Part shown: in pieces, positions 37,131-49,790 of the stretch
How the letters are laid out: every line of letters begins with the position of its first letter
How positions within the stretch are numbered: the stretch's first letter is position 1
From: Calliopsis andreniformis
Lineage: Eukaryota; Arthropoda; Insecta; Hymenoptera; Andrenidae
Direction: 5' to 3'
Assembly (NCBI RefSeq): GCF_051401765.1
Contig: NW_027480492.1
Coordinates: 372,001-436,000 of the forward strand
DNA length: 64,000 bases
Made by a program: the position numbers and the translations under genes
Notes under the pieces: generated by a model
Databases searched by the model: none
Seen by the model: the letters and a program-made list of their open reading frames with translations, nothing else
Told to the model about the DNA's origin: nothing

Positions 37131-38872
37131 CTCAATCCTCAATCCTCAATCCTCAAACCTCAACCTTAAATGCTCAACCATTAATCCTGAATCCTCAATC
37201 CTCAATCCTCAATCCTCAATCCTCAATTCCCAATCCTCATTAGAATATCCTCAATTGTCAGTTTTCTATACTCAATCCTCAATCTTCAATATTCAAATCT
37301 CAATCCTCAAACCTCAAACCTCAATCCTCAATGATCAATCCTCAATCCGCAATCCTCAGTCCTCAACCCTCAGCCCTCATCCTCAAGCCTCAATCCTCAA
37401 TCCTCAATCCTCAATCTTCAATCCTCAATACTCTGCCTTCAATCCTCAATCCTCAGTCCTCAAACCTCAATTCTGAATTCTCAATACTCAATCCTCAATT
37501 CTCAGCCCTCAATAGAAAATCCTCAATTCTCAGTTTTCAATACTCAATCCTCAATCTACAGTCTTCAAATCTTAGTTCCCAAACATCAATCCTCAACACT
37601 CTATCCTCACTCCGCAATCCTCAATCCTCAATACTCAAACGTCAATCCTTAACCCTCATTCCTCAGTCCTCAATCCTCAATCTTCAGTCCTCAATCCCCA
37701 ATCCACAATCCTCAATCCTCAATCCTCAATCCTCAATCCTCAATCTTCAATCCTCAACCCGCAACCATCAATCTTCAATCCTCAATCCTCAATCCTCAAT
37801 TCCCAATCCTCTTTAGAGTATCCTCAATTGTCAGTTTTCTATACTCAATCCTCAATCTTCAATATTCAAATCTCAATCCTCAAACCTCAAACCTCAATCC
37901 TCAATGAACAATCCTCAATCCGCAATCCTCAGTCCTCAAACTTCATTCCTCAATATTCAATGCTCAACCCTCAATTCACAACACTCAATCCTCAATTATC
38001 AGTGCTCTATACTCAATCCTCAAACCTCAATCCTCAATATTCGATCATCAATCAATCCTAAATACTCAATCCTCAATCCTCAATCCTCAATCCTCAATCC
38101 TCAATCCTCAATACAGTATTCTCAATTCTGTGTCTTGAAACCTCAATCCTCAATCCTCAAACTGCAAATCGGCATCCTCAAACCTCAGTCCTCAAATCCC
38201 AATCCTCAATGCTCAATCCACAATCCTCAACCCTCAATACTCAATCCTCAATCGACAATCGTCTATCCTCGGCCGCCAATCCTCTGTACCCAATCGTCAA
38301 TACTCAATTCACAATCTTCAATAGATTGTCGTCAATTCTCAGATTTCAATACTCAATCTACAACCTTCAATCATCAAATCTCAAACCTCAAACATCAATT
38401 CTCAACACTCAATACTCAACCCACAGTTTTCAATCTTAAATCCACAATCCTCAATCCTCAATCATCAATCCCCATTCTTCAATCCTCAATCCTCAAACCT
38501 AAAACCTCAATCCTCAATGCTCAATTCTCAATCCTCAGTACTCAAACATCAGTCCTCAATCCTCAATACTCAATCCTCAATCCTCAATCGTCAATCCTCA
38601 ATCCTGGGAAATCAATCCTCAATCCTCAATCCTCACTACTCAATCCTCAATCTTCAATAGAGTATCGTCAATCCTCATTTTTCAATACTCAATCCTCAAT
38701 CTTCAATCTTCAAATCTCAATACCCATACCTCAATCCTCAATCTTCAATCCTCAATCCTCAATACTAAATCCTCAACACTCAGTCCTCAATCCTCAATCC
38801 TCATTCCTCAAACCTCAATCCTCAACCCTCAGTCCTCATTCTCAATTCTCAATTCTCAATCCTCAATCCTCA
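37131..38872 (+). repeat. Mosaic block Z, Y, Z, R, V
   Basis: Anchors are Z 37241, Y 37513, Z 37814, R 38322 and V 38658. The Y anchor and about 300 bases around it are Domain I type and are also found at 41,570 to 41,880. From 37,814 to 38,497 the block repeats 27,534 to 28,230. GGGAAAT near 38,608 is one of very few GGG runs on this strand. Confidence 0.78.
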
Positions 38873-40380
38873 TTCCTCAATCCTCAATCCTCAATAATCA
38901 ATCTCCAATCCTAGATCCTCACTCCCCAATCTTCAATCCTTAATCCTCAATCTTCAATCCTCATTCCCCAGTCCTCAATCTTCAATCCTCAATGCTCAAT
39001 CCTCAATCCTCAATCCTCAATCCTCAGTGCTCAATTCACAATCCTCAACCCTCCAACCTCAATCCTCGACCGTGAGTCCTCGACCTCAATCCTCAAACCT
39101 CAATCCTCAATCCTCAATCTACAGTCATCAATACTCAATCTTCAATCCTCAATCCTCAATCCTCAATCCTCAATATTCAACACACAATCCTCAGCCATGA
39201 ATCCTCAATACTCAACCATCAATCCTCAATTCTCAATACCCAATAGAATATCCTGAATTCTCATGATTCATTACTCAATCCACAAAATTCAATAATCAAA
39301 TCTCAATCCTCAAACATCAATTCTCAGCACTCAATCCTCAATACTCAGTCCTCTCTCTTCAATCCTCCATCCTCAATCCTCAATCCTCAAGCGTCAATAC
39401 TCAACCCTCAATCCTCAACCCTCAATCCTCAGCCCTCAAACCTCAATCCGGAATCCTCAATTCTGAATCCTCAATCTTCAGCCGTCAGTCCTCAACAATC
39501 AATTGTCAATCCTCAATCCTCAATAGAATATCCTCAATTCACAGCTTTCAATACTCAATCCCCATTCTTCAGTCTTCATATATCAATCCACAAACATCAA
39601 TTCTCATCACTCAACGCTCAACACTCAGTTCTCAATCTTCAATCCTCAATCCTCAATCCTCAATCCTCAATCCTCAATCCTCAATCCTCAGTAATCAATT
39701 CTCAATCTTCAATACTGAATCGTCAATCCTCAGTCCTCAATCCTCAATCCTCAATTCTCTTTCCTCAAACCTCAATCCTCAACCCTCAGTCCTCATCCTC
39801 AATCCTCAATCCTCAATCCTCAACCCTCAATCTTCAATCCTCAATACTCAATCCTCATTCCTCAGCCCTCATCCTCAACCCTCAATCCTCAATTCTCAGT
39901 CCTCAATCCTCAACCCTCAATTCTCAATCCTCAGTTATCAGTCCTCAGCACTCAAACCTCAATCCTCAACCCTCAGTCCCAAATCCTCAGTCTTCAATAC
40001 TCAATCCTCAATCCTCAACCTTCGATCCTCAATACTCAATCTTCAATCCGCAATCCTCAATCCTCAATTATCAATACTCAATACTCATTCTTCAATCCTC
40101 AATACCCAATCCTGAATCTTCAATCCTCAATCCTCAATCCTCAACTCTCAATCCTCAATCCTCAATTTCTCAGACCTCAAATATCAATACTCAACCCTCA
40201 GTCCACGTCCTCTTTCCACAACCCTCAATCCTCAATCCTCAATCTTCAATCCTCAATCCCCTATCCTCAATCCTCAATCCTCAATCCTCAATCCTCAATC
40301 CTCGATCCACAATCCCCAATCGTCAATCCTCAATCCTCAACCATCAATCCTCAATCCTCGATCCCCAATCCTCAATCCTC
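38873..40380 (+). repeat. Second copy of the Q-P block
   Basis: Anchors are Q 39244 and P 39524, exactly 3,240 bases after 36004 and 36284. It differs from the first copy by scattered substitutions and a few heptamer gains near 39,660. Confidence 0.84.
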
Positions 40381-41040
40381 AATCCTCAATCCTCAATCCT
40401 AAATCCTCAATCGTCAATCTTCAATCCTCAATACTCAATCTTCAATCCTCAATCCTCAATCCTCAATCCTCAATCCTCATTCTTCAATCTTCAATACCCA
40501 ATCCTCAATCTTCTATCCTCAATCCTCAATCCTCAATCCTCAATCCTTAATCCTCAATCCTCAATCCTCAAACTTCAATCCTCACTTCTCAATCTTCAAT
40601 CCTCAATACTCAACCTTCAATCCTCAACCCTCAGTCCTCAAACCTCAATCTTTATTCTTCAATCCTCCATACCCAATCCTCAATCTTCAATCGTCAATCC
40701 TCAATCCTCAATTCTCAATCCTCAATCCTCAGTCCTCAGCCCTCAAACCTCAATCCTCAACCCTCAGTCCTCATCCACAATCCTCAATCCTCAATCCTCA
40801 ATCCTCAATCCTCAATCTTCAATCCTCAATATTCAACCTTCAATCCTCAATCCTCAGTTCTCAAACCTCAATTCTGATTTCTCAATCCTGAATCCTCAAT
40901 CTTCAGCCCTCAGTCCTCAACAATCTGTTGTCAATCCTCAGTCCCAAATCCTCAATCCTCAACCCTCAGTCCTCATCCTCAATTCTCAATTCTCAATCCT
41001 CAATCCTCAATCCTCAATCCTCAGCCCTCATCCTCAATCC
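40381..41040 (+). repeat. Anchor-free block with phase-shift units
   Basis: I see no anchor here. It holds CAATCTT and CAATACT rich runs like those at 48,900 to 49,300, a dyad variant (ACAATCTGTTGT) near 40,919 and several CCTCATCCTC units. Parts resemble 32,440 to 32,600 and 35,280 to 35,660. Confidence 0.65.
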
Positions 41041-42039
41041 TCAATCCTCAATTCTCAGTCCTCAATCCTCAATCCCCAATGGTCAATCCTCAATCCTCAA
41101 CCATCAACCCTCAGTCCTCAATTCACAATCCTCAATCCTCAATATTCAACCATCAATCATCAATCCCCAATGTTCAATCCTCAATCCTCAATCCTCAACC
41201 CTCAATCCTCAACCCTCAGTAATCAACCCTCAATCCTCAGTCCTCAATCCTCAATTATCAGTTCTCAATCCTCAATCTTCAATCGTCAATCCTCAAACCT
41301 CAACCTTCAATGCTCAACCCTTAACCTTGTTTCCTCAATCCTCAATCCTCAATTTTCAATCCTCAACAGAATAACCTCAATTCTCAGTTTTCTATACTCA
41401 GTCCTCAATCTTCAATCGTCAGTCCTCAATCCTCAATCTACAACCCTCAATCCTCAATCCTCAGTCCACGACACTCAACCTTCAATCCTCAAACCTCAAT
41501 CGTCAATCCTCAATCCTCAACCTACAATCCTCAATCCTTAATCCTCAATCCCCAATCCTCAATACTCAATCCTCAATTCTCAGCCCTCAATAGAAAATCC
41601 TCAATTCTCAGTTTTCAATACTCAATCCTCAATCTACAGTCTTCAAATCTTAGTTCCCAAACATCAATCCTCAACACTCTATCCTCACTCCGCAATCCTC
41701 AATCCTCAATACTCAAACGTCAATCCTTAACCCTCATTCCTCAGTCCTCAATCCTCAATCTTCAGTCCTCAATCCCCAATCCACAATCCTCAATCCTCAA
41801 TCCTCAATCCTCAATCCTCAATCTTCAATCCTCAATCCGCAACCATCAATCTTCAATCCTCAATCCTCAATCCTCAATCCTCAATTGCCAATCCTCATTA
41901 GAATATCCTCAATTGTCAGTTTTCTATACTCAATCCTCAATCTTCAATATTCAAATCTCAATCCTCAAACCTCAAACCTCAATCCTCAATGAACAATCCT
42001 CAATCTTCAATCCTCAATCCTCAATCCTCAATCCTCAAT
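41041..42039 (+). repeat. Domain I-type X-Y-Z island inside Domain II
   Basis: Anchors are X 41367 (CAGAATA), Y 41591 (224 bases later, as in Domain I) and Z 41899. The run from CCCCAATGGTC near 41,070 through Y resembles 20,850 to 21,560 and 22,600 to 23,370. Positions 41,570 to 41,880 also match 37,490 to 37,800. Confidence 0.78.
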
Positions 42040-44076
42040 CCTCAATGATCAATCCTCAATCCGCAATCCTCAGTCCTCAACCCTCAGCCCTCATCCTCAA
42101 GCCTCAATCCTCAATCCTCAATCCTCAATCTTCAATCCTCAATACTCTACCTTCAATCCTCAATCCTCAGTCCTCAAACATCAATTCTGAATTCTCAATC
42201 CTGAATCCTCAATCTTCAGCCCTCAGCCCTCAACAATCAGTTGTCAATCCTCAGTCCCAAATCCTCAATCCTCAACCCTCAGTCCTCATCCTAAATTCTC
42301 AATTCTCAGTCCTCACTCCTCAATCCTCAATCCTCAACCCACAGCCCTCATCCTCAATCCACAACCCTCAATCCTCAATCCGCAATCTTCAATCCTCAAT
42401 CCTCAATCCCCAATCCTCAATCCTCAATCCTCATTCTTCAATCCTCAATACCCAATCCTGAATCTTCAATCCTCAATCCTCAATCCTCAATTCTCAAACC
42501 ACAATCCTCAATCCTCAGACCTCAAACATCAATACTCAATCCTCAGTCCTCGTCCTCAATCCACAACCCTCAATCCTCAATCCTCAATATTCAATCCTCA
42601 ATCCTCTATCCTCAATCCTCAATCCTCAATTCTCAGTCCTCAAACCTCAATCCTGAATCCTCAATACTGAATCCTCAATCTTCACCCCTCACTCCTCAAC
42701 AATCAGTTGTGAATCCTCAATCCTCAATAGAATATCCTCAATTCACAGTTTTCAATACTCAATCCCCATTCTTGAATGTTCATATCTCAATCCACAAACG
42801 TCAATTCTCATCGCTCAACCCTCAACACTCAGTCCTCAATCTTCAATCCTCAATCCTCAATCCTCAATCCACAACTCTCAATCCTCAATCCTCAATCCTC
42901 AAACCTCAATCCTCAACCGTCAGTCCTCTTCCTCAATCCTCAAACATCAATACTCAATCCTCAATCCGCAATCCTCAATCCTCAATCCACAATCCTCAAT
43001 ATTCAACACACAATCCTCAGCCGTGGATCCTCAATACTCAACCATCAATCCTCAATTCTCAATACCCAATAGAATATCCTGAATTCTCATGGTTCAATAC
43101 TCAATCCACAAAATTCAATAATCAATTCTCAATCCTCAAACATCAATTCTCAGCACTCAATCCTCAATACTCAGTCCTCTCTCTTCAAGCCTCAATCCTC
43201 AATCCTCAATCTTCAATCCTCAATCCTCAATTCTCAGTCCTCAATCCTCAATCCTCAATTCTCAATCCTCAATCATCAGACCTGAGCCCTCAAACCTCAA
43301 TCCTCATCCTCAAGCCTCAATCCTCAATCCTCAATCCTCAATCCTCAACTCTCAATCCTCAATCCTCAGTACTCAGACCTCAAACATCAATACTCAACCC
43401 TCAGTCCACGTCCTCTTTCCACAACCCTCAATCCTCAATCCTCAATCTTCAATCCTCAATCCCCTATCCTCAATCCTCAATCCTCAGTCCTCAATCCTCA
43501 ATCCTCGATCCACAACCCCAATCGTCAATCCTCAATCCTCAATCCTCAATCCTCAATCCTCAGTAATCAATTCTCGATCTTCAATACTGAATCGTCAATC
43601 CTCAGTCCTCAATCCTCAATCCTCAATTCTCTTTCCTCAAACCTCAATCCTCAACCCTCAGTCCTCATCCTCAATCCTCAATCCTCAATCCTCAATCCTC
43701 AATCTTCAATCCTCAATACTCAATCCTCAATCCTCAGCCCTCATCCTCAATCCTCAATCCTCAATTCTCAGTCCTCAATCCTCAACCCTCAATTCTCAAT
43801 CCTCAATCATCAGTCCTCAGCCCTCAAACCTCAATCCTCAAACCTCAATCCTCAACCCTCAGTCCCAAATCCTCAGTCTTCAATACTCAATCCTCAAACC
43901 TCAATCCTCAATATTCGATCATCAATCAATCCTAAATACTCAATCCTCAATCCTCAATCCTCCATCCTCAGACCTCAAACATCAACACTCAATCCTCACT
44001 CCTCGTCCTCAATCCACAACCCTCAATCCTCAATCCTCAATCCTCAATCCTCAATCCTCAATCCTCAATCCTCAAT
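42040..44076 (+). repeat. P-Q block with copies at 44,077 and 45,933
   Basis: Anchors are P 42728 and Q 43070 (342 bases apart). Positions 42,040 to 42,835 recur at 44,077 to 44,872 (offset 2,037, or 291 heptamers). Positions 42,640 to 43,170 recur at 45,933 to 46,463 (offset 3,293). A patch from the Z follower region (ATTCGATCATC) reappears alone near 43,913. Confidence 0.8.
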
Positions 44077-45932
44077 CCTCAATGATCAATCCTCAATCCG
44101 CAATCCTCAGTCCTCAACCCTCAGCCCTCATCCTCAAGCCTCAATCCTCAATCCTCAATCCTCAATCTTCAATCCTCAATACTCTACCTTCAATCCTCAA
44201 TCCTCAGTCCTCAAACCTCAATTCTGAATTCTCAAACCTGAATCCTCAATCTTCAACCCTCAGCCCTCAACAATCAGTTGTCAATCCTCAGTCCCAAATC
44301 CTCAATCCTCAACCCTCAGTCCTCATCCTAAATTCTCAATTCTCAGTCCTCACTCCTCAATCCTCAATCCTCAACCAACAGCCCTCATCCTCAATCCACA
44401 ACCCTCAATCCTCAATCCGCAATCTTCAATCCTCAATCCTCAATCCCCAATCCTCAATCCTCAATCCTCATTCTTCAATCCTCAATACCCAATCCTGAAT
44501 CTTCAATCCTCAATCCTCAATCCTCAATTCTCAATCCTCAATCCTCAATCCTCAGACCTCAAACATCAATACTCAATCCTCAGTCCTCGTCCTCAATCCA
44601 CAACCCTCAATCCTCAATCCTCAATCTTCAATCCTCAATCCTCTATCCTCAATCCTCAATCCTCAATCCTCAGTCCTCAAACCTCAATCCTGAATCCTCA
44701 ATACTGAATCCTCAATCTTCAGCCCTCACTCCTCAACAATCAGTTGTGAATCCTCAATCCTCAATAGAATATCCTCAATTCACAGTTTTCAATACTCAAT
44801 CCCCATTCTTCAATCTTCATATCTCAATCCACAAACATCAATTCTCATCGCTCAACCCTCAACACTCAGTCCTCAATCCTCAATCCTCAATCCTCAATCC
44901 TCAATCCTCAATCCTCAATCTTCAATTCTCAATACTCAATCTTCAATCCTCAATTCTCAATTCTCAATCCTCAATACTCAATCCTCAATCCTCGATCCTC
45001 AATCCTCAATCCTCATGCTTGAATCCTCAATACCCAATCCTCAATCTTCAATCCTCAGTCCTCAATCCTGAATTCTCAATCCTCAATCCTCAATCCTCAC
45101 ACCTCAAACATCAATACTCAACCCTCAGTCCTCGTCCTCAATCCACAACTCTCAATCCTCAATCCTCAATCCTCAAACCTCAATCCTCAACCGTCAGTCC
45201 TCTTCCTCAATCCTCAAACATCAATACTCAATCCTCAATCTTCAATCATCAATACTCCATCTTCTATCCTCAATCCTCAATCCTCAATCCTCAATCCCCA
45301 ACCCTCAATATTCAGCACACAACCCTCAACCATCAACCCTCAATACTCAACCATCAATCCACAATTCTCAATACACAATAGAATATCCTGAATTCTCATG
45401 GTTCAATACTCAATCCTCAATCTTCAATAATCAAATCTCAATCCTCAAACATCAATTCTCAACACTCAATCCTCAATACTCATTCCTCTCTCTTCAATCC
45501 TCGATCCTCAATCCTCAATCCTCAATCCTCAATGCCCAATCCTCATTAGAATATCCTCAATTGTCAGTTTTCTATACTCAATCCTCAATCTTCAATATTC
45601 AAATCTCAATCCTCAAACCTCAAACCTCAATCCTCAATGATCAATCCTCAATCCGCAATCCTCAGTCCTCAACCCTCAGCCCTCATCCTCAAGCCTCAAT
45701 CCTCAATCCTCAATCCTCAATCTTCAATCCTAAATACTCTACCTTCAATCCTCAATCCTCAGTCCTCAAACCTCAATTCTGAATTCTCAATGCTGAATCC
45801 TCAATCTTCAGCACTCAGCCCTCAACAATCAGTTGTCAATCCTCAGTCCCAAATCCTCAACCCTCAACCCTCAGTCCTCATCCTATATTCTCAATTCTCA
45901 GTCCTCAATCCTCAATCCTCAATCCTCAGTCC
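44077..45932 (+). repeat. P-Q-Z block
   Basis: Anchors are P 44765, Q 45379 (614 bases apart) and Z 45547. The first 800 bases repeat 42,040 to 42,835. The P to Q stretch resembles the 600-base P to Q stretches at 48, 52.6, 58.2 and 59.7 kb. Confidence 0.78.
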
Positions 45933-48028
45933 TCAAACCTCAATCCTGAATCCTCAATACTGAATCCTCAATCTTCAGCCCTCACTCCTCAACAATCAGT
46001 TGTGAATCCTCAATCCTCAATAGAATATCCTCAATTCACAGTTTTCAATACTCAATCCCCATTCTTCAATCTTCATATCTCAATCCACAAACGTCAATTC
46101 TCATCGCTCAACCCTCAACACTCAGTTCTCAATCTTCAATCCTCAATCCTCAATCCTCAATCCACAACTCTCAATCCTCAATCCTCAATCCTCAAACCTC
46201 AATCCTCAACCGTCAGTCCTCTTCCTCAATCCTCAAACATCAATACTCAATCCTCAATCCTCAATCCTCAATCCTCAATCCTCAATCCTCAATATTCAAC
46301 ACACAATCCTCAGCCATGGATCCTCAATACTCAACCATCAATCCTCAATTCTCAATACCCAATAGAATATCCTGAATTCTCATGGTTCAATACTCAATCC
46401 ACAAAATTCAATAATCAAATCTCAATCCTCAAACATCAATTCTCAGCACTCAATCCTCAATACTCAGTCCTCTCTCTTCAATCCTCCATCCTCAATCCTC
46501 AATCCTCAAGCGTCAATCCTCAACCCTCAATCCTCAACCCTCAATCCTCAGTCCTCAAACCTCAATCCGGAGTCCTCAATTCTGAATCCTCAATCTTCAG
46601 CCGTCAGTCCTCAACAATCAATTGACAATCCTCAATCCTCAATAGAATATCCTCAATTCACAGCTTTCAATACTCAATCCCCATTCTTCAATCTTCATAT
46701 ATCAATCCACAAACATCAATTCTCATCACTCAACGCTCAACACTCAGTTCTCAATCTTCAATCCTCAATCCTCAATCCTCAGTAATCAATCCTCAATCTT
46801 CAATACTGAATCGTCAATCCTCAGTCCTCAATCCTCAATCCTCAATTCTCTTTCCTCAAACCTCAATCCTCAACCCTCAGTCCTCATCCTCAATCCTCAA
46901 TCCTCAATCCTCAATCCTCAATCTTCAATCCTCAATACTCAATCCTCAATCCTCAGACCTCAAACATCAATACTCAATCCTCAGTCCTCGTCCTCAATCC
47001 ACAACCCTCAATCCTCAATCCTCAATCTTCAATCCTCAATCCTCAATACTCAGTCCTCATTCCTCAATCCTCAATTCTCAATCCTCAATCATCAGTCCTC
47101 AGCCCTCAAACCTCAATCCTCATCCTCAAGCCTCAATCCTCAATCCTCAATCCTCAATCCTCAACTCTCAATCCTCAATCCTCAATACTCAGACCTCAAA
47201 CATCAATACTCAACCCTCAGTCCACGTCCTCTTTCCACAACCCTCAATCCTCAATCCTCAATCTTCAATCCTCAATCCCCTATCCTCAATCCTCAATCCT
47301 CAATCCTCAATCCTCAATCCTCGATCCACAATCCCCAATCGTCAATCCTCAATCCTCAACCATCAATCCTCAATCCTCGATCCCCAATCCTCAATCCTCA
47401 ATACTCAATCCTCAAACCTCAACCTTCAATGCTCAACCATTAATCCTGAATCCTCAATCCTCAATCCTCAATCCTCAATTCCCAATCCTCATTAGAATAT
47501 CCTCAATTGTCAGTTTTCTATACTCAATCCTCAATCTTCAATATTCAAATCTCAATTCTCAAACCTCAAACCTCAATCCTCAATGATCAATCCTCAATCC
47601 GCAATCCTCAGTCCTCATCCTAAATTCTCAATTCTCAGTCCTCAATCCTCAATCCTCAATCCTCAACCCACAGCCCTCATCCTCAATCCACAACCCTCAA
47701 TCCTCAATCGGCAATCTTCAATCCTCAATCCTCAATCCTCATTCTTCAATCCACAATACCCAATCCTGAATCTTCAATCCTCAATCCTCAATCCTCAATT
47801 CTCAATCCTCAATCCTCAATCCTCAGACCTCAAACATCAATACTCAACCCTCAGTCCTCGTCCGCAATCCACAACCCTCAATCCTCAATCCTCAATCTTC
47901 AATCCTCAACCCTCTATCCTCAATCCTGATTCCTCAATCCTCAGTCCTCACACCTCAATCCTGAATCCTCAATACTGAATCCTCAATCTTCAGCCCTCAC
48001 TCCTCAACAATCAGTTGTGAATCCTCAA
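45933..48028 (+). repeat. P, Q, P, Z block
   Basis: Anchors are P 46021, Q 46363, P 46643 and Z 47493; the P-Q-P spacings are 342 and 280. Positions 46,540 to 47,560 resemble 30,340 to 31,400, about 16.2 kb upstream, with about 35 bases of net length change between P and Z. Confidence 0.78.
46021..46139 (+). repeat. Anchor cassette, family P (representative)
   Basis: It opens TAGAATA, TCCTCAA, TTCACAG, with TCCCCAT at unit 6, TCCACAA at unit 10, TTCTCAT at unit 12 and CACTCAG at unit 15. Copies start at 28336, 30444, 32060, 33279, 34895, 36284, 39524, 42728, 44765, 46021, 46643, 48036, 52574, 56295, 58213 and 59672, all in Domain II. Each is preceded by a version of the ACAATCAGTTGT dyad. 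Confidence 0.87.
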
Positions 48029-49300
48029 TCCTCAATAGAATATCCTCAATTCACAGTTCTCAGTACTCAATCCCCATCCTTCAATCTTCATATCTCAATC
48101 CACAAACATCAATTCTCATCGCTCAACCCTCAACACTCAGTCCTCTATCTTCAATCCTCAATCCTCAATCCTCAATCTTCAATTCTCAATACTCAATCTT
48201 CAATCCTCAATCCTCAATTCTCAATCCTCAATACTCAATCCTCAATCCTCGATCCTCAATCCTCAATCCTCATGCTTCAATCCTCAATACCCAATCCTCA
48301 ATCTTCAATCCTCAATCCTCAATCGTGAATTCTCAATCCTCAATCCTCAATCCTCAGACCTCAAACATCAATACTCAACCCTCAGTCCTCGTCCTCAATC
48401 CACAACTCTCAATCCTCAATCCTCAATCCTCAAACCTCAATCCTCAACCGTCAGTCCTCGTCCTCAATCCTAAAACTTCAATACTCAATCCTCAATCTTC
48501 AATCATCTATACTCAATCTTCAATTCTCAATCCTCAATCATCAATCGTCAATCCCCAACCCTCAATATTCAGCACACAACCGTCAACCATCAACCCTCAA
48601 TACTCAACCATCAATCCACAATTCTCAATACACAATAGAATATCCTGAATTCTCATGGTTCAATACTCAATCCTCAATATTCAATAATCAAATCTCAATC
48701 CTCAAACATCAATTCTCAACACTCAATCCTCAATACTCATTCCTCTCTCTTCAATTCTCGATCCTCAATCCTCAATCCTCAAGCGTCAATCTTCAATCTT
48801 CAATCCTCAATCCTCAACCATCAATCCTCAGTCCTCAAACCTCAATCCTGAATCCTCAATCCTGAATCCTCAATCTTCAGCCGTCAGTCCTCAACAATCA
48901 ATTGTCAACCCTCAATCCTCAATTTTCAATCCTCAATCCTCAATCCGCAATTCTCAATCCTCAATCTTCAATCCTCAATACTCAATCTTCAATCCGCAAT
49001 CTTCAATCCTCAATCCTCAATCCTCAACCCTCAACCCTCAATCTTCAATCCTCAATACTCAATCTTCAATCCTCAATCCTCAATCGTCAATCCTCAATCC
49101 TCAATCCTCAATCCTCAATCCTCAATCGTCAATCTTCAATCCTCAATACTCAATCTTCAATCCTCAATCGTTAATCCTCAATCCTCAATCCTCATTCTTC
49201 AATCCTCAATACCCAATCCTCAATCTTCAATCCTCAATCCTCAATCCTCAATCCTCAATCCTCAATCCATATTCTTCAATCCTCAATACCCAATCCTCAA
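48029..49300 (+). repeat. P-Q block followed by anchor-free variant run
   Basis: Anchors are P 48036 and Q 48636, 600 bases apart. From about 48,780 to 49,300 there is no anchor and the sequence is dominated by CAATCTT, CAATACT and CAATCGT units. Confidence 0.75.
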
Positions 49301-49790
49301 TCTTCAATCCTCAATCCTCAATCCTCAATTCTCAATCCTCAATCCTCAGTCCTCAGCCCTCAAACCTCAATCCTCAACCCTCAGCCCTCATCCTCAAGCC
49401 TCAATCCTCAATCCTCAATCCTCAATCTTCAATCCTCATTACTCTACCTTCAATCCTCAATCCTCAGTCCTCAAACCTCAATTCTGAATTCTCAATCCTG
49501 AAACCTCAATCTTCAGACCTCAGCCCTCAACAATCAGTTGTCAATCCTCAGTCCCAAATCCTCAATCCTCAACCCTCAGTCTTCATCCTAAATTCTCAAT
49601 TCTCAGTCCTCAATCCTCAATCCTCAATCCTCAACCCACAGCCCTCATCCTCAATCCACAACCCTCAATCCACAATCCTCAATCCTCAATCCTCAATCCT
49701 CATTCTTCAATCCTCAATACCCAATCCTGAATCTTCAATCCTCAATCCTCAATCCTCAATTCTCAATCCTCAATCCTCAATTCTCAATCC
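49301..49790 (+). repeat. Block copied at 51,880
   Basis: It matches 51,880 to 52,360 at offset 2,577. It holds an ACAATCAGTTGT dyad near 49,528 with no P or W anchor behind it. The CATTACTCTACC variant near 49,438 marks both copies. Confidence 0.75.

Noticed and set aside
36388..37476. A 362-codon open frame, and the 342-codon frame at 5798 to 6826
   Set aside because: Same reason. The 'protein' is interrupted or shifted in the near-identical sister blocks (for example 38,873 to 40,380), so it is not conserved as coding sequence.
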